64,000 nucleotides of DNA from Homarus americanus (lineage: Eukaryota > Arthropoda > Malacostraca > Decapoda > Nephropidae), in assembly GCF_018991925.1 (NCBI RefSeq), contig NW_024726235.1, positions 2,158,372 through 2,222,371 of the forward strand, in the 5' to 3' direction. Shown one piece after another: positions 12,991 through 25,347 of the stretch (position 1 is its first letter; each line of letters opens with the position of its first letter). The notes below the pieces were generated by a model. The model had not been told where the DNA came from. It was given only the letters and a program-made list of their open reading frames with translations, and searched no databases. The position numbers and the translations under genes are program-made.

Positions 12991-14340
12991 ATGTTGGTAT
13001 GGTACTGTACTTGAACTCCACCGAGGTACAATACATGCAGTGTCTTTAAAATATATATATAGGGTGGCATTGTATCCTTATTTTTCTTTTCTAAAATGTT
13101 TATTTATCTATCATATACAGTACTGTACAGTACATCCAATACATTCTTCTTTGTTTTGTTTTTTGGGTACAGGATTGTCTTAATGAAAAAATATAAAGTA
13201 TGGGGTTTGCGAAGGCCATGGCCTGGCAAATCTAATTTAGTATTGGAACATCCCAAAAAATTAGGGGCGTGAAAAACTTTTAGCATACCAGTGTGGTCTG
13301 GGAGTAAGCTCACTCACTCAGCACCGTTTCTTACTCAGGTCATTCTTTCACTCGGCTCACTCACTCAACTCACATTAAGCCAGCTCACTGTCATTGAGGT
13401 CACACTGTTTGGGCCGGGTTTTGATATCAAACGATCTCACTTGTTAACATTTGCCTGAATGAGTGTAGAGTAGTCGCTGGTACCTTTGATGAAGCTGGGT
13501 GAGAGTAATAGGTAATCTCGCGGTGTCACCTTTGATACAGTCGTTGAATCGTTGAGTCGTCCCAGCCGCCCTGGGTTACACTTGTAATTATCTTAGCTTG
13601 TAAGTATACACAAGTGTACACAGGTTCTGTTATCTTCATTTGTGGTTCCTTGTTTTAATGTAAACACACGTGGTGATTTTCTAGTTATATTGGATGCTCT
13701 GGTAGTTACAGAATTGTTTGTTGACAGACTACTGAGCATTAGCTATTAGCTTGTCATTAGTTTATATAATTAGAGAGAAATACAGCCTTGGGGGCTATGC
13801 TCACACACGTCTCTTTGGTACGGTGTCTGGCTGTGAGCTGTGAAACTGTAAACTAGGCGAACCTCTCTCTGTCTGCTTGTAAGGGGGTATGTAATCTATA
13901 CGTCAACACAGAGATAAGAGGCTACACTCCACAGGCCTACTCTCACGGAGGCCTGGGGACATGTATTTATGGGTTGTAACGTGAATCTGTGTGAAACTAC
14001 AAACGTTTATGTGTGCTGTCCACCCTAGGAGGTGTGACAGAACAAATGCTTATACTCAATAGTCTGGGTGATAGAATGTATATAACGAATATATGTCCTT
14101 AGCCCATATTTATATAATACTAATTGATAAGGGCTAGAACAACACTCTCCTTCAGTTCACTCTTCTCATTCAGCTCACTGCTTCACTCAGCTCACTCCCC
14201 AAGTTCATTCACTCACTCAACTCGCTGCCACTTTGCTGACACTCACCCAATTTCCTCAGCTCACTCACTCGGCTCACTTTTCTAATTCAGCTCACTCACT
14301 TTCTCAGTCCAAACTCACTCACTCACTCACTTCACTCTAA

Positions 14341-14765
<425 letters not shown>

Positions 14766-17700
14766 CGGGAGCATTTCCAAACATATTGAAACAGATGAAT
14801 ACGTCAAACCAAACAGAAACAAACACTCAGCGTTATCCAGTATTTGTTAAAGCGTATCTTCTATTTTTCTCCCAAAACTTTATTTTTTTTCCATATTTTG
14901 CCGGAGGTGGGAAATAGGAGTTTGAGAGGGGTAGTGGTGGGAGGTGGTGAGAGGGGTAGTGGTGGGAGGGGTAGTGGTGGGAGGTGGTGGCGAGGGATTG
15001 GTACAGTGTAAGTGGTTTGTCTGGTCGGTTTGGTAGCCTAGTCTGGGTTGGTGGCGGTTGATGGTAGATTCATGTCGTGATCTTGGTAATACTCTACAGC
15101 TGGTGTGCTTGAAGGTAACTGAAGTGGTTTGTGTGACGTACAGTATATCGATATCGTTCCCTCCCTGTTCCTTTTTTTTTTAGGTTTATCTCTGTCTCTC
15201 GTTCTATCTCTGTGTATGTGTCCATCTTTCTTCATTTATCATCTATACACCAATCTACTTCACATACAGTACACTCAGACATCTTCTATTCGACACGTCC
15301 CTCCTTCCTACCCATTAAAGGATGTTGACTAATTCATCTCACGGTTAAAGTACCGAGAGACACATAATTACATCCCGTCTTTCCCTCGTCGACGTGGAGT
15401 TTGACGACACATTCGCCGCCACCCACCGCGAGAAATTAGGGGTTAGATTTTATTCATTACCGTGAAAGGAACATCTTAATGGTGTCCCTCAAGTCGATGG
15501 AGGATGGTAGTGGTGTATAGGGTAAAGGTGGTGATGTAGTTTGGAGAAGATACGAGCGTCCGGCCTCCAAATATGTTGTAGTGATATATACAGTTCTTAC
15601 CGTATTGGCGTGGAGGGAGGCCGGGATAGCCGGGTTACTATAGAGTACAGCCAGAGATGATAATTTCTTGATCAAACCTAAATAGTAAATATATCTAAGA
15701 AAACATTAACCAGGAAGGAAGCTGCTGCATTTTCAGAGATAAGTTTGAGCGTAAATTAATTTATAAGACCGCTCGTTTCATTCATAAAATTAATGGCCCG
15801 CTTTTTCGGGAGCTGTCATGCAGTTTAATTAAATGCAGAATTTTTGTCAAGATAAGAAAGATTTTTACATTCAGTTATACACCACATTTTACTCACCGAC
15901 AAATCTTTTGAGAACATGAAAGAGACTTAAATGTTTTGCACTGATATTTTTTTTTTAACACTTAAGGTAAATACTGAGTGAGAGCAGCGTTTGATAAATG
16001 CATGCATTTTTTCCATTACGTTCCAAGTGTGGAAACTATTGCAGGTGCAAAGTGTCAGCTAGAGCGAGTGAAGAACTTGAAGTTGACTCCTGGGTGGCCT
16101 CCCTCCTGAAGGACATGTTCTCCCTCGTCTGCTACATCATAGTGTTGACCTACCTGCCCTGACAGCCTCCAGTTATAGGGCTCTTTTGCTGCGTTAAATA
16201 ACTCTATAAACACCTCTCCTGACTGACTGAAACAGCCCACTGAAAGAGCTTCTCAAAAATGCATCTTTTTACGTATTCTTGGCTATTCTTGTTGTTTAAT
16301 TTAAATCTCAAGTAATTCAGTCTTCAATGAAAAATGGATCTTGCCTACATGTGGGTAATTCAGCCAACGAACAATAGATGGCGTATGAAATAGTTTATTG
16401 TTAGCGTGTTGATGAGTGTAAACCTTCCATAATGAGTGACGATAATAAATGATTCAGGTGCCCATTATTCTGGTAATAAATTTTGTCTCTGGGAATCACT
16501 ATTTACACGTACAAGAAGAGGGAGCACATACTATTGTTGAAATTGCCACCTGACATTGTACCTCCATCACGTTTACTGTGTAAGGTGGTATGAATATTAT
16601 TGAATATACACATTTAATTTGCCAACATAGGCGTATACAAGTGTATGTGTGTCTTTGTATTATTCGTCTATTTATTTAATAATTAATACTTGCTGACACG
16701 CCAGAATTATTCATATTTTACTACGTCAGGAATATCGTTCTTAGGAAGCCTCATTACACAGTACTCAAGTTTTAATGGAAATGTATCTGTGTGTGTGTGC
16801 TGACTTCACCTCACAACTTGACCTTATGAATAACGTACAGTAACTTGGAATGCAATATGCAGTTAGTCTTATATTATTTAACAAGTATGAGATATATTTG
16901 ATTTTAATAATTTGAACGAACCTTGAATTTGTGGAACTATGCGTTGAATATACGAGATTTTTTCAAGTTATCGTATTTGTATCCTTCATCTTATTTTCAG
17001 ACTTTCATTTTCTTTGTTTATTTTGTATTTAATAATTCGCGTTTAATAAAGTGAAGCATTCTTTTAAATGTTTCTTTCTTCATTTTTATATAAGAAAATG
17101 AGTTGGGACTTAAAATCAGAAACACCACAAATTTTAACTTCAGAAAGTAAAATTAAATAAATATTCAAGTAAGCTATACATATTTACAGTATATACCTGA
17201 TTATTTTATATACACTAAACCTAAGAAACGTTATCCTTCTCAGCCCTGAACCTCCGATGTAAACCCGTCAACTTAACACATATCTGACACAACATAATAG
17301 GCTTTAGCACTCACAACCACTATGAGGACTATACGCATCAGGGACAACAAGTGTGGAGATGAATTATTATACTTTATAGCGTAAAATATTGTGTGCGTTT
17401 TGTCCTGTGATATTTTGGCCTCTTGCCGAGTCGTATACAAACATCCCACGTCCGGGTGTGTGTGTGTGTGTGTACAAGCCCTCTCTGTGTAAGCCCTTTG
17501 TGTGTTTGTGTGTCCCCATAATGTTAAGAATCGGTTAAGAAATTTTGTACAGGTACTGCGCTATAGATATCGATTTTTGGACAGAAGTAAAAAACAAAAA
17601 CAAAAAACTTTCATAACTAATTATAGTATAGTGCTGACCAAAGTCCAGAATTTGTGTCACGGCGCCTGTCAGTTACCTCCTGTCACCTGTCAAATAAATG

Positions 17701-18449
17701 ACTGTCTGTCCTTTGGACGGAATTACAAAGTAATGTAAATTACTAACACTACCCAGGTTACACTATACTGTATATATACTATACTTAGTGACATGAAGCA
17801 AAGGCTTTATAATTGCACGTTAATCACGTTTTGCAACTCAGTGTCGCTCATTGTCATATATTTCTCAGTTAATGCTCGCAAGATCATGTAAACAAACTAA
17901 TAATTAACTTTGATTTATAATTCTGAATTCCCCAAGAAGATCTAAGCTGCCTAACAATCTTTACCGTGAAGTTTACAAAAACACTGCTGATTGGAAGGAA
18001 ATAAGAAAGCTAAATCATATCTGCATGTATTCTCAAATTTTATAACACGAAGCCATGTTAAAGCTATCGTCCTCATAAATGGAATAAATGATGGATGTTG
18101 TATTCTTGAGTTTACGTGATATATCGTTTTCTCTGTAAAAATACTAAACCTTACTGATAGAAAACGAAGATTTATGTGAGCGCCCGAGCTTATGTTCAAG
18201 AGAAACTGCCGTAACACATAACACTGAACCATTTCTGTGATGTTATCCTTACGAAGCCAATCTTTACAATTTACTCGAGCGGCAAAGCAAAGGCGATCAA
18301 TGTGGCAAAATACTTGCTATCTCCCTCAGTATTTTGGTGGCCTGACAAAGGTAAACAGTGCTAGGAGATAACACGAGAAATTATCGTTGGCACACAAGCA
18401 GATTTGGATTTAGTTAAAGAATAATAAAACAGGATAGTTCTCCCTAGAT

Positions 18450-19480
18450 TTTTTTTGATTGCCCCCAAGGGGGCTAGTTTATTGGGCACCCCCTTACATC
18501 CTGTGCAAGGTGAAGCGCAGAAGCGTTTACAGCGCCCATCTGGGAAGAATGCGTAGTTCATGCTTGCCTTTATGACTCATGCATTAAGGGCGTAAAAGCC
18601 CGAAGGGTCATGGGTTTTGTCAGCAAGTTACATAAAGTGACAGAATGATGAGTGTGTGGGGGGGAAATTCCCCGTACAATTTATCTGTTTATGGCAAAGT
18701 GTGGCAGGTCCCTGTCTCTAGGAGGAGGGCTATCAGGCCAGGGTGGGAAGAGGTGTTGGTAACGGCTGGAGACCTGTAGGAGGAGGTCATAGGGCAAGTG
18801 AGGATGTAGTGAGAGAGGGTGTGAGAGTCGGGTTGACCACAAAGTTTACAAATAGTGTGGCCTGGCTCAGGGTTGCCAATATACTAGGCGTGGCAAAGTA
18901 CAGTGGGGGTGGAGGTGATATGGTGTGGTGGGACAGGTACAGTAGGGGTGGAGGGAGGCACATAGGCATTGACAATATTGAGGGACATACCGTTTCTTGT
19001 GATTGTGATGGCGTGTGCGTCGGCATGCCGGTGGGGTACGGGTAGCCGGGGGTGGTGTCCTCAGGTCCAATAGGTAGCCCTGGTGGAGACAGCACAGACA
19101 CAGTAGCGGGTGCGGCTTGTGGTGGGTGGAGGACAGGTTGAGGCACCACGTGCCGTGAAGATGAGGCAGGACTTCGCTCGGGGGCAGCAGGACACAGCAG
19201 GGCAGGGTGATAGGGTTCGTGGCATTGGTGTTTCCACTCCGGCTAGTGTTTCCCACAGAAACATTACCCTCACTGTCATAATCACTGGGGTCTGACTCTT
19301 GAAAGGTGTTGGATTCAGTATGACCAGGCGAGCTGGCGATGGCATCCGTATCAGAGATGTCTGCGTCCATGAGAGAGCCTTTCTGGGACGTTTATGTTGA
19401 CACCCCATGCTGGCAAAAACTTGCCGGCTGAGGGGAATTTTGTGGGACGATCGGGAAGTCAAGAGCACCTATGGGCACGT
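18450..19480 (-). other. GC-rich island with overlapping minus-strand ORFs, unrecognised
   Basis: GC content is clearly above the flanks. Minus-strand frames at 19061-19468 and 18867-19370 overlap. The second starts with an acidic Ser/Asp-rich stretch (MDADISDTDAIASSPGHTES). An acidic N-terminus occurs in some transposases, but no catalytic domain is visible. Could be a decayed mobile element; I cannot assign a family. Confidence 0.3.
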
Positions 19481-20022
19481 CTGTCCCCTTATGTGGTCAC
19501 GCCATGACTGTTCTCCCTCATATGGCGTTCTCCACCTTATATCAACAAAAGAAAATAGGCAAAGGTCCCTTAAATTTTTGTAATTTTGTATTTTTTCTTC
19601 GTAATTTTTCACGTAACTCAAAATAGCTATGCCTACACAACAGCTCTTGGTTTTCAAAATACTGTATTTGCATGTTTCAGTTTGTAAGATTAATTATTAA
19701 TTCTTCATCACACTGAATGTTTTGAAAGAAATGAAGAAGACATATGAACGTCTTAGGTTTAATTAAGACTTTCATTTGACTAAATATAATCATCTAGATG
19801 TTTGTTATTGTATACAAACTCACCAGCTGGACATATTGTGTGGGCTAATGTTATAGTTTTATTTCAATGATGTGATTTATAAAATAAGTTTTACCTCTAA
19901 TAGAGTCGATAGTTCCCTAATTCATTAACTATTCAATTCTTGTTGTTACTATTGAGATGAGCTATACTCCTTACGAATAAATTACGTCACTACTAATACC
20001 GTGACTTATTCTTTATGTACAG

Positions 20023-20094
20023 GGAGCCAACCCAGACCTCCAGGACACCAACGGCAACACAGTCACCCACATGATGGTTATCTACGACAAAATG
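20023..20094 (+). CDS. nan: nan exon 4: ankyrin repeat
   Basis: Acceptor ATGTACAG, donor GTGAGT leading straight into (GT)n. Encodes residues 152-175, [20 protein letters not shown] then YDKM, in phase 0. DTNGNTVxHMxVI is the classic ankyrin consensus of Nanchung. The usual Leu/His after NGNTV is Thr-His here (TVTH), a mild departure from the more usual TVLH. Confidence 0.95.

Positions 20095-20136
<42 letters not shown>
20095..20136. repeat. (GT)n microsatellite forming the exon 4 donor
   Basis: GTGAGT then an uninterrupted GT run; the tract starts at the splice donor itself. Confidence 0.95.
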
Positions 20137-20137
<1 letters not shown>

Positions 20138-20449
20138 ATGCATACATTACCGCGGTGTTTTCCCCAGAGGCAGGATTATCATTATTACCTCTCCACGTGT
20201 AACTAAGAGGGAGAATTAAAAACTCCTATCTTGCATTATCGTGATCAAATTACCCTTCCCTTGGCTCCATAATTGACAAGGGTTCATACATCAGGTTGAC
20301 AGTCCTCGTTATTAGCACTCTGGGATTGTGGTAAGGGAACCTAACTCTTTCCCTTCCCACCTCCCGAATGATGGTGGTTAACCTGTAATGCGTTTTCTCT
20401 GTCATAATTATCTAATGTGTTTTGGTCTCTCATTTTTTGTTTGTCGTGT

Positions 20450-20660
20450 TTTTTCTTTCGTTTTTTCTTTACTTTGTTGTTTGTCGTGTTCTTTTTTTTC
20501 TTTCATTTCGTTTACTGTTTTTTCTTTCACTTCGTATATCATGTTTTCATTTCTTTCATTTCGTTCATTGTTTTTCTTTTCATTTCGTACATCATGTTAT
20601 TTTTTCTTCCCTATCTTACTAGGCTTTTTTTTTCCTGTCCTACTTTCCCTGCCAGATGAT
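20450..20660. repeat. T-rich imperfect tandem repeat
   Basis: Units of about 43 bases containing CTTTCATTTCGTTCATTG and TCATGTTTT/TCATGTTAT; all three + frames are open but compositionally biased. Confidence 0.75.
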
Positions 20661-20995
20661 CTCTCTCTCTCCCTCCCTCCCACACCCTTCCTGGAACCCG
20701 TGTCAATTTATGGGCGGAAACGCGTCCCCCTCGCCAGGCCATCTCCGGGCTGATCCATACAATACACTACTGTATACACATGGTTATGTTTACATTAGTG
20801 ACGTCACGACAATGGTAGCCAATCACGTGAATCTCTCTCTCTCTCTTGGAAATGTTGCCGTCGTGTGGTGCACCAGTTAACTTTATTTTCCCATTGTTAT
20901 TTTCATCCCTTTGTTATTGGCAGTATTGTGCAGGTACCAGAAATATAACCACAACACCACACCAACCTGTCGTCAAAACGGTGGCCGGTAATAAA

Positions 20996-21222
20996 GTCAC
21001 AGGAAAAAAGTCACAATTTTGGCTAGGAAAAAAAGTCACAGGAAAAAAAAGTCACAATTAATTTATGGTGGCCGGTAATAAAGGCTAGGTTAGGTTAGGT
21101 TAGGTTGACATATTAACCTTAAAAAATGTGAGAATTCGATAGTTAACTTTTCTTTTTTTCCTGTGACTTTTTTCCTGTGACTTTTTTACCTGTGACTTTT
21201 TTACCTGTGACTTTTTTACCTG
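20996..21222. mobile_element. Fold-back element with TTAGG core and tandem arms
   Basis: The left arm (20996-21056) has repeated GTCACAGGAAAAAA or GTCACAATT units. The right arm (about 21152-21222) has repeated TTTTTTCCTGTGAC or TTTTTTACCTGTGAC units. Between them lie a duplicated GTGGCCGGTAATAAA (20981-20995 and 21067-21081) and four TTAGG units (21085-21106). Organisation resembles the element at 11953-12332, but arm sequence differs. Confidence 0.75.
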
Positions 21223-21449
21223 GATTCGTCAAAACACCCAACTGCCACACATATATTCACCCTATACCAGAGAGCTGTGACATATTGTATCTCAACCTAA
21301 CAGTGTTACCTGACGCCAAGGTCATGCTACATAGTTCCTGGGTGTGAGTTAATCCTTAGTACTATACTACACCTTCATTACTATCCCAGCCTCGTATTGA
21401 CACCTGGCGCCACTGTTGTTGAATCAGGCCTGTCCTTCCCTTACTCCTT

Positions 21450-21648
21450 CAGGATATAGTCAACATGTGTTCCTCTCCCTTCTACAGGATATATTCAACA
21501 CGTGTTTCTCTCCCTCCTACAGGATATATTCAACACATGTTTCTCTCCCTCCTTCAGAATATATTCAACACGTGTTTCTCTCCCTCCTACAGGATATATT
21601 CAACACATGTTTCTTTCCCTCCTACAGGATATGTTCGACATGTGTTTC
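21450..21648 (+). repeat. 35-bp tandem repeat of the exon 5 splice acceptor
   Basis: Six units, each with a pyrimidine tract, CAG and a copy of the first 21 coding bases of exon 5. The bases after CAG fall at 21453, 21488, 21523, 21558, 21593 and 21628, an exact 35-bp period. Only the last matches the conserved protein (DMFDMCF); the others read DIFNTCF or similar. Confidence 0.92.
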
Positions 21649-21778
21649 GAGGCAGGAGGGACCATCAGCGTCAGAAACCGGCAGGGGCTTATTCCGTTGA
21701 CCCTGGCAGCCATCCTCGCCCACAGGGACATCTTCTTCCACATCCTCAACATAGAGAGAGAGATCTACTGGCAGATTG
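21628..21778 (+). CDS. nan: nan exon 5: last ankyrin repeats
   Basis: Acceptor CTCCTACAG, donor GTGAGT. Residues 176-225, [20 protein letters not shown] then [20 protein letters not shown] and [10 protein letters not shown], ending one base into Gly226. [13 protein letters not shown] is diagnostic for Nanchung. The start was chosen as the last of six similar acceptors because only it keeps phase with exon 4 (phase 0) and gives the conserved sequence without extra residues. Confidence 0.95.
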
Positions 21779-21790
21779 GTGAGTGTGTGT

Positions 21791-21828
<38 letters not shown>

Positions 21829-21829
21829 T
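21791..21829. repeat. (AAT)n microsatellite near the exon 5 donor
   Basis: AAT tract following GTGAGTGTGTGTGT. Confidence 0.93.
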
Positions 21830-22009
21830 AACGGTTTATTGAAAAAATTCTGCAGCCCGAAGGCTGAAAATATACATTGGACATAAATGACTTATTACAT
21901 ACTTTGATGGTTTAACAAAAGCCTTCATTAGAGAAAGGTAAAGGAACATACAGTGAACATACAGATTAATGTAGGTGTTGAACAGCAAACTCGTAGTGTA
22001 GTAACTCCC

Positions 22010-22295
22010 TCCCAGATGGTGTTAGGAGGAACTCACGTGGTGTAGTAGTTCCCTCAGATGGTGTTATGAGGGACCTGGCGTGGTGTAGTAATTACCTCGC
22101 AGATGGTGTTATGAGGGACCTCACGTGGTATAGTAATTACCTCACAGATGGTGTTATGAGGGACCTCACGTGGTGTAGTAATTACCTCACAGATGGTGTT
22201 ATGAGGGGCCTCACGTGGTGTAGTACTTCCCTCACATATGGTGTTATGAGGGACCTGACGTGGTGTAGTAATTCCCTCACAGATGGTGTTATATG
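22010..22295. repeat. 45-bp minisatellite, ~6 units
   Basis: Unit core ATGGTGTTATGAGGGACCTC followed by ACGTGGTGTAGTAATTACC. Because 45 is a multiple of three, both strands show repetitive open frames; these are not genes. Confidence 0.92.
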
Positions 22296-22587
22296 AGTGA
22301 GGTGTGGTCTTAGGCCTTCCTATCGTAGACGGATTAACACATCTCTGGTTGTTGTTGGGTCTCACGGGCCGTTATCACTGGGTACCTGGGACCTCACTGT
22401 GTGAAGGTTAACTTGGGTACGACTGTTACTGTTGAGTTGTTCTCACTGACTTAAGCACTGTTCACCACTGTTCACCTCTGTTTAACACTGGTGTGTGTGT
22501 GTGTGCGTGTTTTATCTTTTAGTTTTAGCAGATGATGTAACTTTTTATGGTCACACACACTCACTCACCTCCCCACCTCTCCTACAG

Positions 22588-22691
22588 GTAACATCACTTG
22601 CGCCGCCTACCCGCTCAATTACCTGGACACCATCAACGTGGAGACGGGAGAAACACAGACCAAGTCAGCTCTCAACCTCATCGCTTATGGG
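22588..22691 (+). CDS. nan: nan exon 6: end of ankyrin domain
   Basis: Acceptor CTCCTACAG, donor GTAAGT. Two bases complete Gly226, then residues 227-260: NITCAAYPLNYLDTINVETG then ETQTKSALNLIAYG. NITCAAYPL...DTI is shared by Nanchung and Inactive; the ETG...SALNL context fits Nanchung. Confidence 0.95.
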
Positions 22692-22714
22692 GTAAGTCCT
22701 CAACCTCATGGGGG

Positions 22715-22850
22715 GTAAAATTATCGTCCTCTCAGGTATTTAAATCATCGTCCTCATGTATTTAAATCATCGTCCTCGGGTATTTAAATCATCGTCCTCG
22801 GGTATTTAAATCATCGTCCTCAGGTATTTAAATCATCATCCTTACAACAC
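22715..22850 (-). repeat. 22-bp minisatellite, ~6 units, TTAA/GACGATGA family
   Basis: Units of the form ATTTAAATCATCGTCCTC on the + strand, the inverse orientation of the array at 30901-31555. Confidence 0.85.
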
Positions 22851-23608
22851 GTGCATCTTAAAGGTTCAAGTAATGGATGGTCTCGTGTTGTGAACTTGTG
22901 ACGGTTCAGAAATGATGTATTCCCACGATACCAACATCAGATAAAGTGGAAATCGAGCGTTAGGGATATCTTGTGTTTCCGTGAGAAAGGGGATGAGTAT
23001 TAGGGAGATCTACAAATATTAGAGAGATACACGAGTATTAGGGACATATACAAGAATTAGGAAGATATACAAGTATCAGGGAAATATACGAGTATCATAG
23101 GGAGACAATGCCCACGGCGACAAAGAGGTGAGGGGAGAGTTCAGTGCTTCCCAGGAGGGCCTTCCTCGTGCCGGGGTGTATGAAGTTTGATGAGACACTG
23201 CCACACTGCATACATGAATACAAATTACGTTATCCTTACATTCGATAGAGCGGAAATGTATTCATATACCGTAAAAATATAAACATATGACTACCTACGT
23301 TAAAAGAATAAACTTTTGGAGTACGTCTTTGAAACTTCCAACTAGAGGATTACAATTCGATAAAAATAAATCATCGTATTCAGAAAAAAAATGGCAATCT
23401 TACTCAAAAAAAGAAACAATTTTATTTAGAAAGTGAAATTTGATGCTTTGGGTTTATGTAGGCAAAGGCGTCATTATACATTTAATATATATATCGTGTG
23501 TCCCTGAACGATGACGTGGGAGGGGGCGAAGGTCGTAAATATATATGAAATTTTTTTAGGCAGTATTAATTTTATCGTAGATTTTTTTTATGGTAGAGTT
23601 TAGGAACA

Positions 23609-23672
23609 CACACACACACACAAGAAAACACATACATACATACATACATACATACATACATACATACATACA
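23609..23672. repeat. (AC)n and (CATA)n microsatellites
   Basis: A short AC run followed after AAGAAAA by an ACAT run. Confidence 0.93.
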
Positions 23673-24619
23673 TGAAGAACATCAATAAAATATAAACCCA
23701 AAATTATCTATTCATAATTGTCTTTAATATCTCCTAAATCACATAACATTAAATACACGTACAGTAGTTATAAGAGTAAAACCTTTAAAATACTCTTAAG
23801 TTTCCTCTAATTGCCTTTACACACTTCCACATGAATTAATTATTAACTCCTGAAATATAATTAATGTCATTGAGAGACAAATATTATATCCAGCTGATGC
23901 CTCTGGGTCCCACCTCACTGTCCCGTCGTAATATTATGGTAAGGAGAGGTGTGCTTGTTTTACCTACTGCCATGTATGTATGTATGTATGTATGTATGTG
24001 TTTCGTGTGATGATGGGCCTTTCGTAAGGTTTTACACTGATGTCTTGTCACCAGCACCTCATGTGGGTTCGTGTTCTAGAGGATATTTTATGTATCTTTG
24101 AGTATGTGTATGTGTCTTATTTATGTATATGAAATGATTGAATAGCATGTCAAAATTACGGCTTCATATTATGGTGTATTTCTATTGGGTTAATCCATGG
24201 GCACTTATGTTACGCCATTAAAAGGAAGTTTTTGAGGTTAAATCATCCGGTAATGTGTAAAGTTAGACCCGCGATGCTCATCCACCTCCTGATTAATTAC
24301 TCTTATGGGAATTATAATGTCAGAAAATCTTGTAAATCATCCCTGGTTACGGATGGTCCTCAGAGTTATTTTATATGCTAAGTATTTGAGATATAGGATA
24401 TTATACTTGTACACCCCGATGGTTGAGTGGTTGAAGAGAGAAAGTTTTAATCTGGAGACGTAGAGTGAGAGAAGAGAGAGTCCCTCATCATATCCAGAAG
24501 AAGTGGCCGACTGGAAGGAAATACATCTCAACAAATGGCTGATCGAATACTCCAAGAGATGAAACAAGTGGACATATATGGGGTAACTCTCGGCTTCATC
24601 TTACAGTAAATCTCTGATC

Positions 24620-25095
24620 CCATAAAGAAGCACCGGCAAGAAAGGCTTTAAACAAGGCAACAGCACTACGCCGCATCCTGCACTACTCACACCAGACGGC
24701 ACCCTACAAATTCTACAAGTCCCAGATCCAATCTGCGCTGGAGTACGCCTATCTGGCCTGGTTCGGGCGCTGCCCAGTAGCACCTCGCTAATTTCTACCG
24801 AGTGGCAGCGATGCAACTCGTGTCCCAGGCCACAGGACTGCTTACAGTAGCAGCAGAGAAGTCTACAGCAGAGGAGGGACGTAGCTGGACTTATGGTGCT
24901 GTTCAAGGAACAACAGCTCATCTACTCCACCTGGCACCACAAAAACAGCAGCTGCTACGTGGGGTCTACCCAACGAGAGCAGCAGTAGAGGTGCCCCGAG
25001 CTAACACTCTCAATACAAACATGTTTTGTAATAGGCACACAGCTTTATGGAATAACACCTTTATCCTTGATGTTTCTCTAAGTAATTAAAAAAAA
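24620..25095 (+). mobile_element. Decayed LINE reverse-transcriptase 3' fragment
   Basis: Broken + frames read ALNKATALRRILHYSHQ, then QIQSALEYAYLAWFGRCP, and finally NRHTALWNNTF before a stop. This is the layout of the C-terminal end of non-LTR (jockey-like) ORF2 proteins: LRR...LY..., MEYAxLAW and a terminal RtaxLWNxLP-type motif. A stop codon after VAPR and a frame change show it is dead. The family is tentative. Confidence 0.55.
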
Positions 25096-25264
25096 CACTT
25101 TAAATGGTGCGTCAATTCTTTGATAGACTAATTATTTCTGTGTTTATAATGTAATCCGTACAATATAAACATGTTTAAATAAAAGAAATAGGGAGAGAGG
25201 GAGACTGACGGGCTCACAAGGTCTGCGTAACTTGATCCACTAAAGCTGGTGTTTCTCCCGGCAG

Positions 25265-25347
25265 AACAAAGAGGCACATCTTGACCTGATGGAGGGCCCC
25301 ATCGTCGACCTGCTCAAGACTAAATGGGAGACCTTCGTGAAGAACAG
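25265..25347 (+). CDS. nan: nan exon 7: pre-S1 linker
   Basis: Acceptor CCGGCAG, donor GTGAGT. Residues 261-287, NKEAHLDLMEGPIVDLLKTK then WETFVKN, ending two bases into Arg288. EHLDLxxGxxVDLLxxKWxTFVK is the conserved segment just before S1 in Nanchung. Confidence 0.95.

Larger units (their letters stand above)
22692..25264 (+). other. nan intron 6
   Basis: The 22-bp family (22715-22850) starts just past the donor. ACAC/ACAT tracts lie at 23609-23672, GTAT at about 23970-23998, and the LINE remnant at 24620-25095. The rest (22850-23600, 24000-24600) is AT-rich without recognised features. Acceptor TCCCGGCAG. Confidence 0.85.

Noticed and set aside
16055..16240. Minus-strand 61-codon frame in intron 3, GC-richer than its flanks
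   Set aside because: No homology recognised and no convincing splice sites; left uncalled.
22054..22365. Repetitive frames on both strands over the 45-bp minisatellite
   Set aside because: Open only because the unit length is a multiple of three; lies inside nan intron 5.
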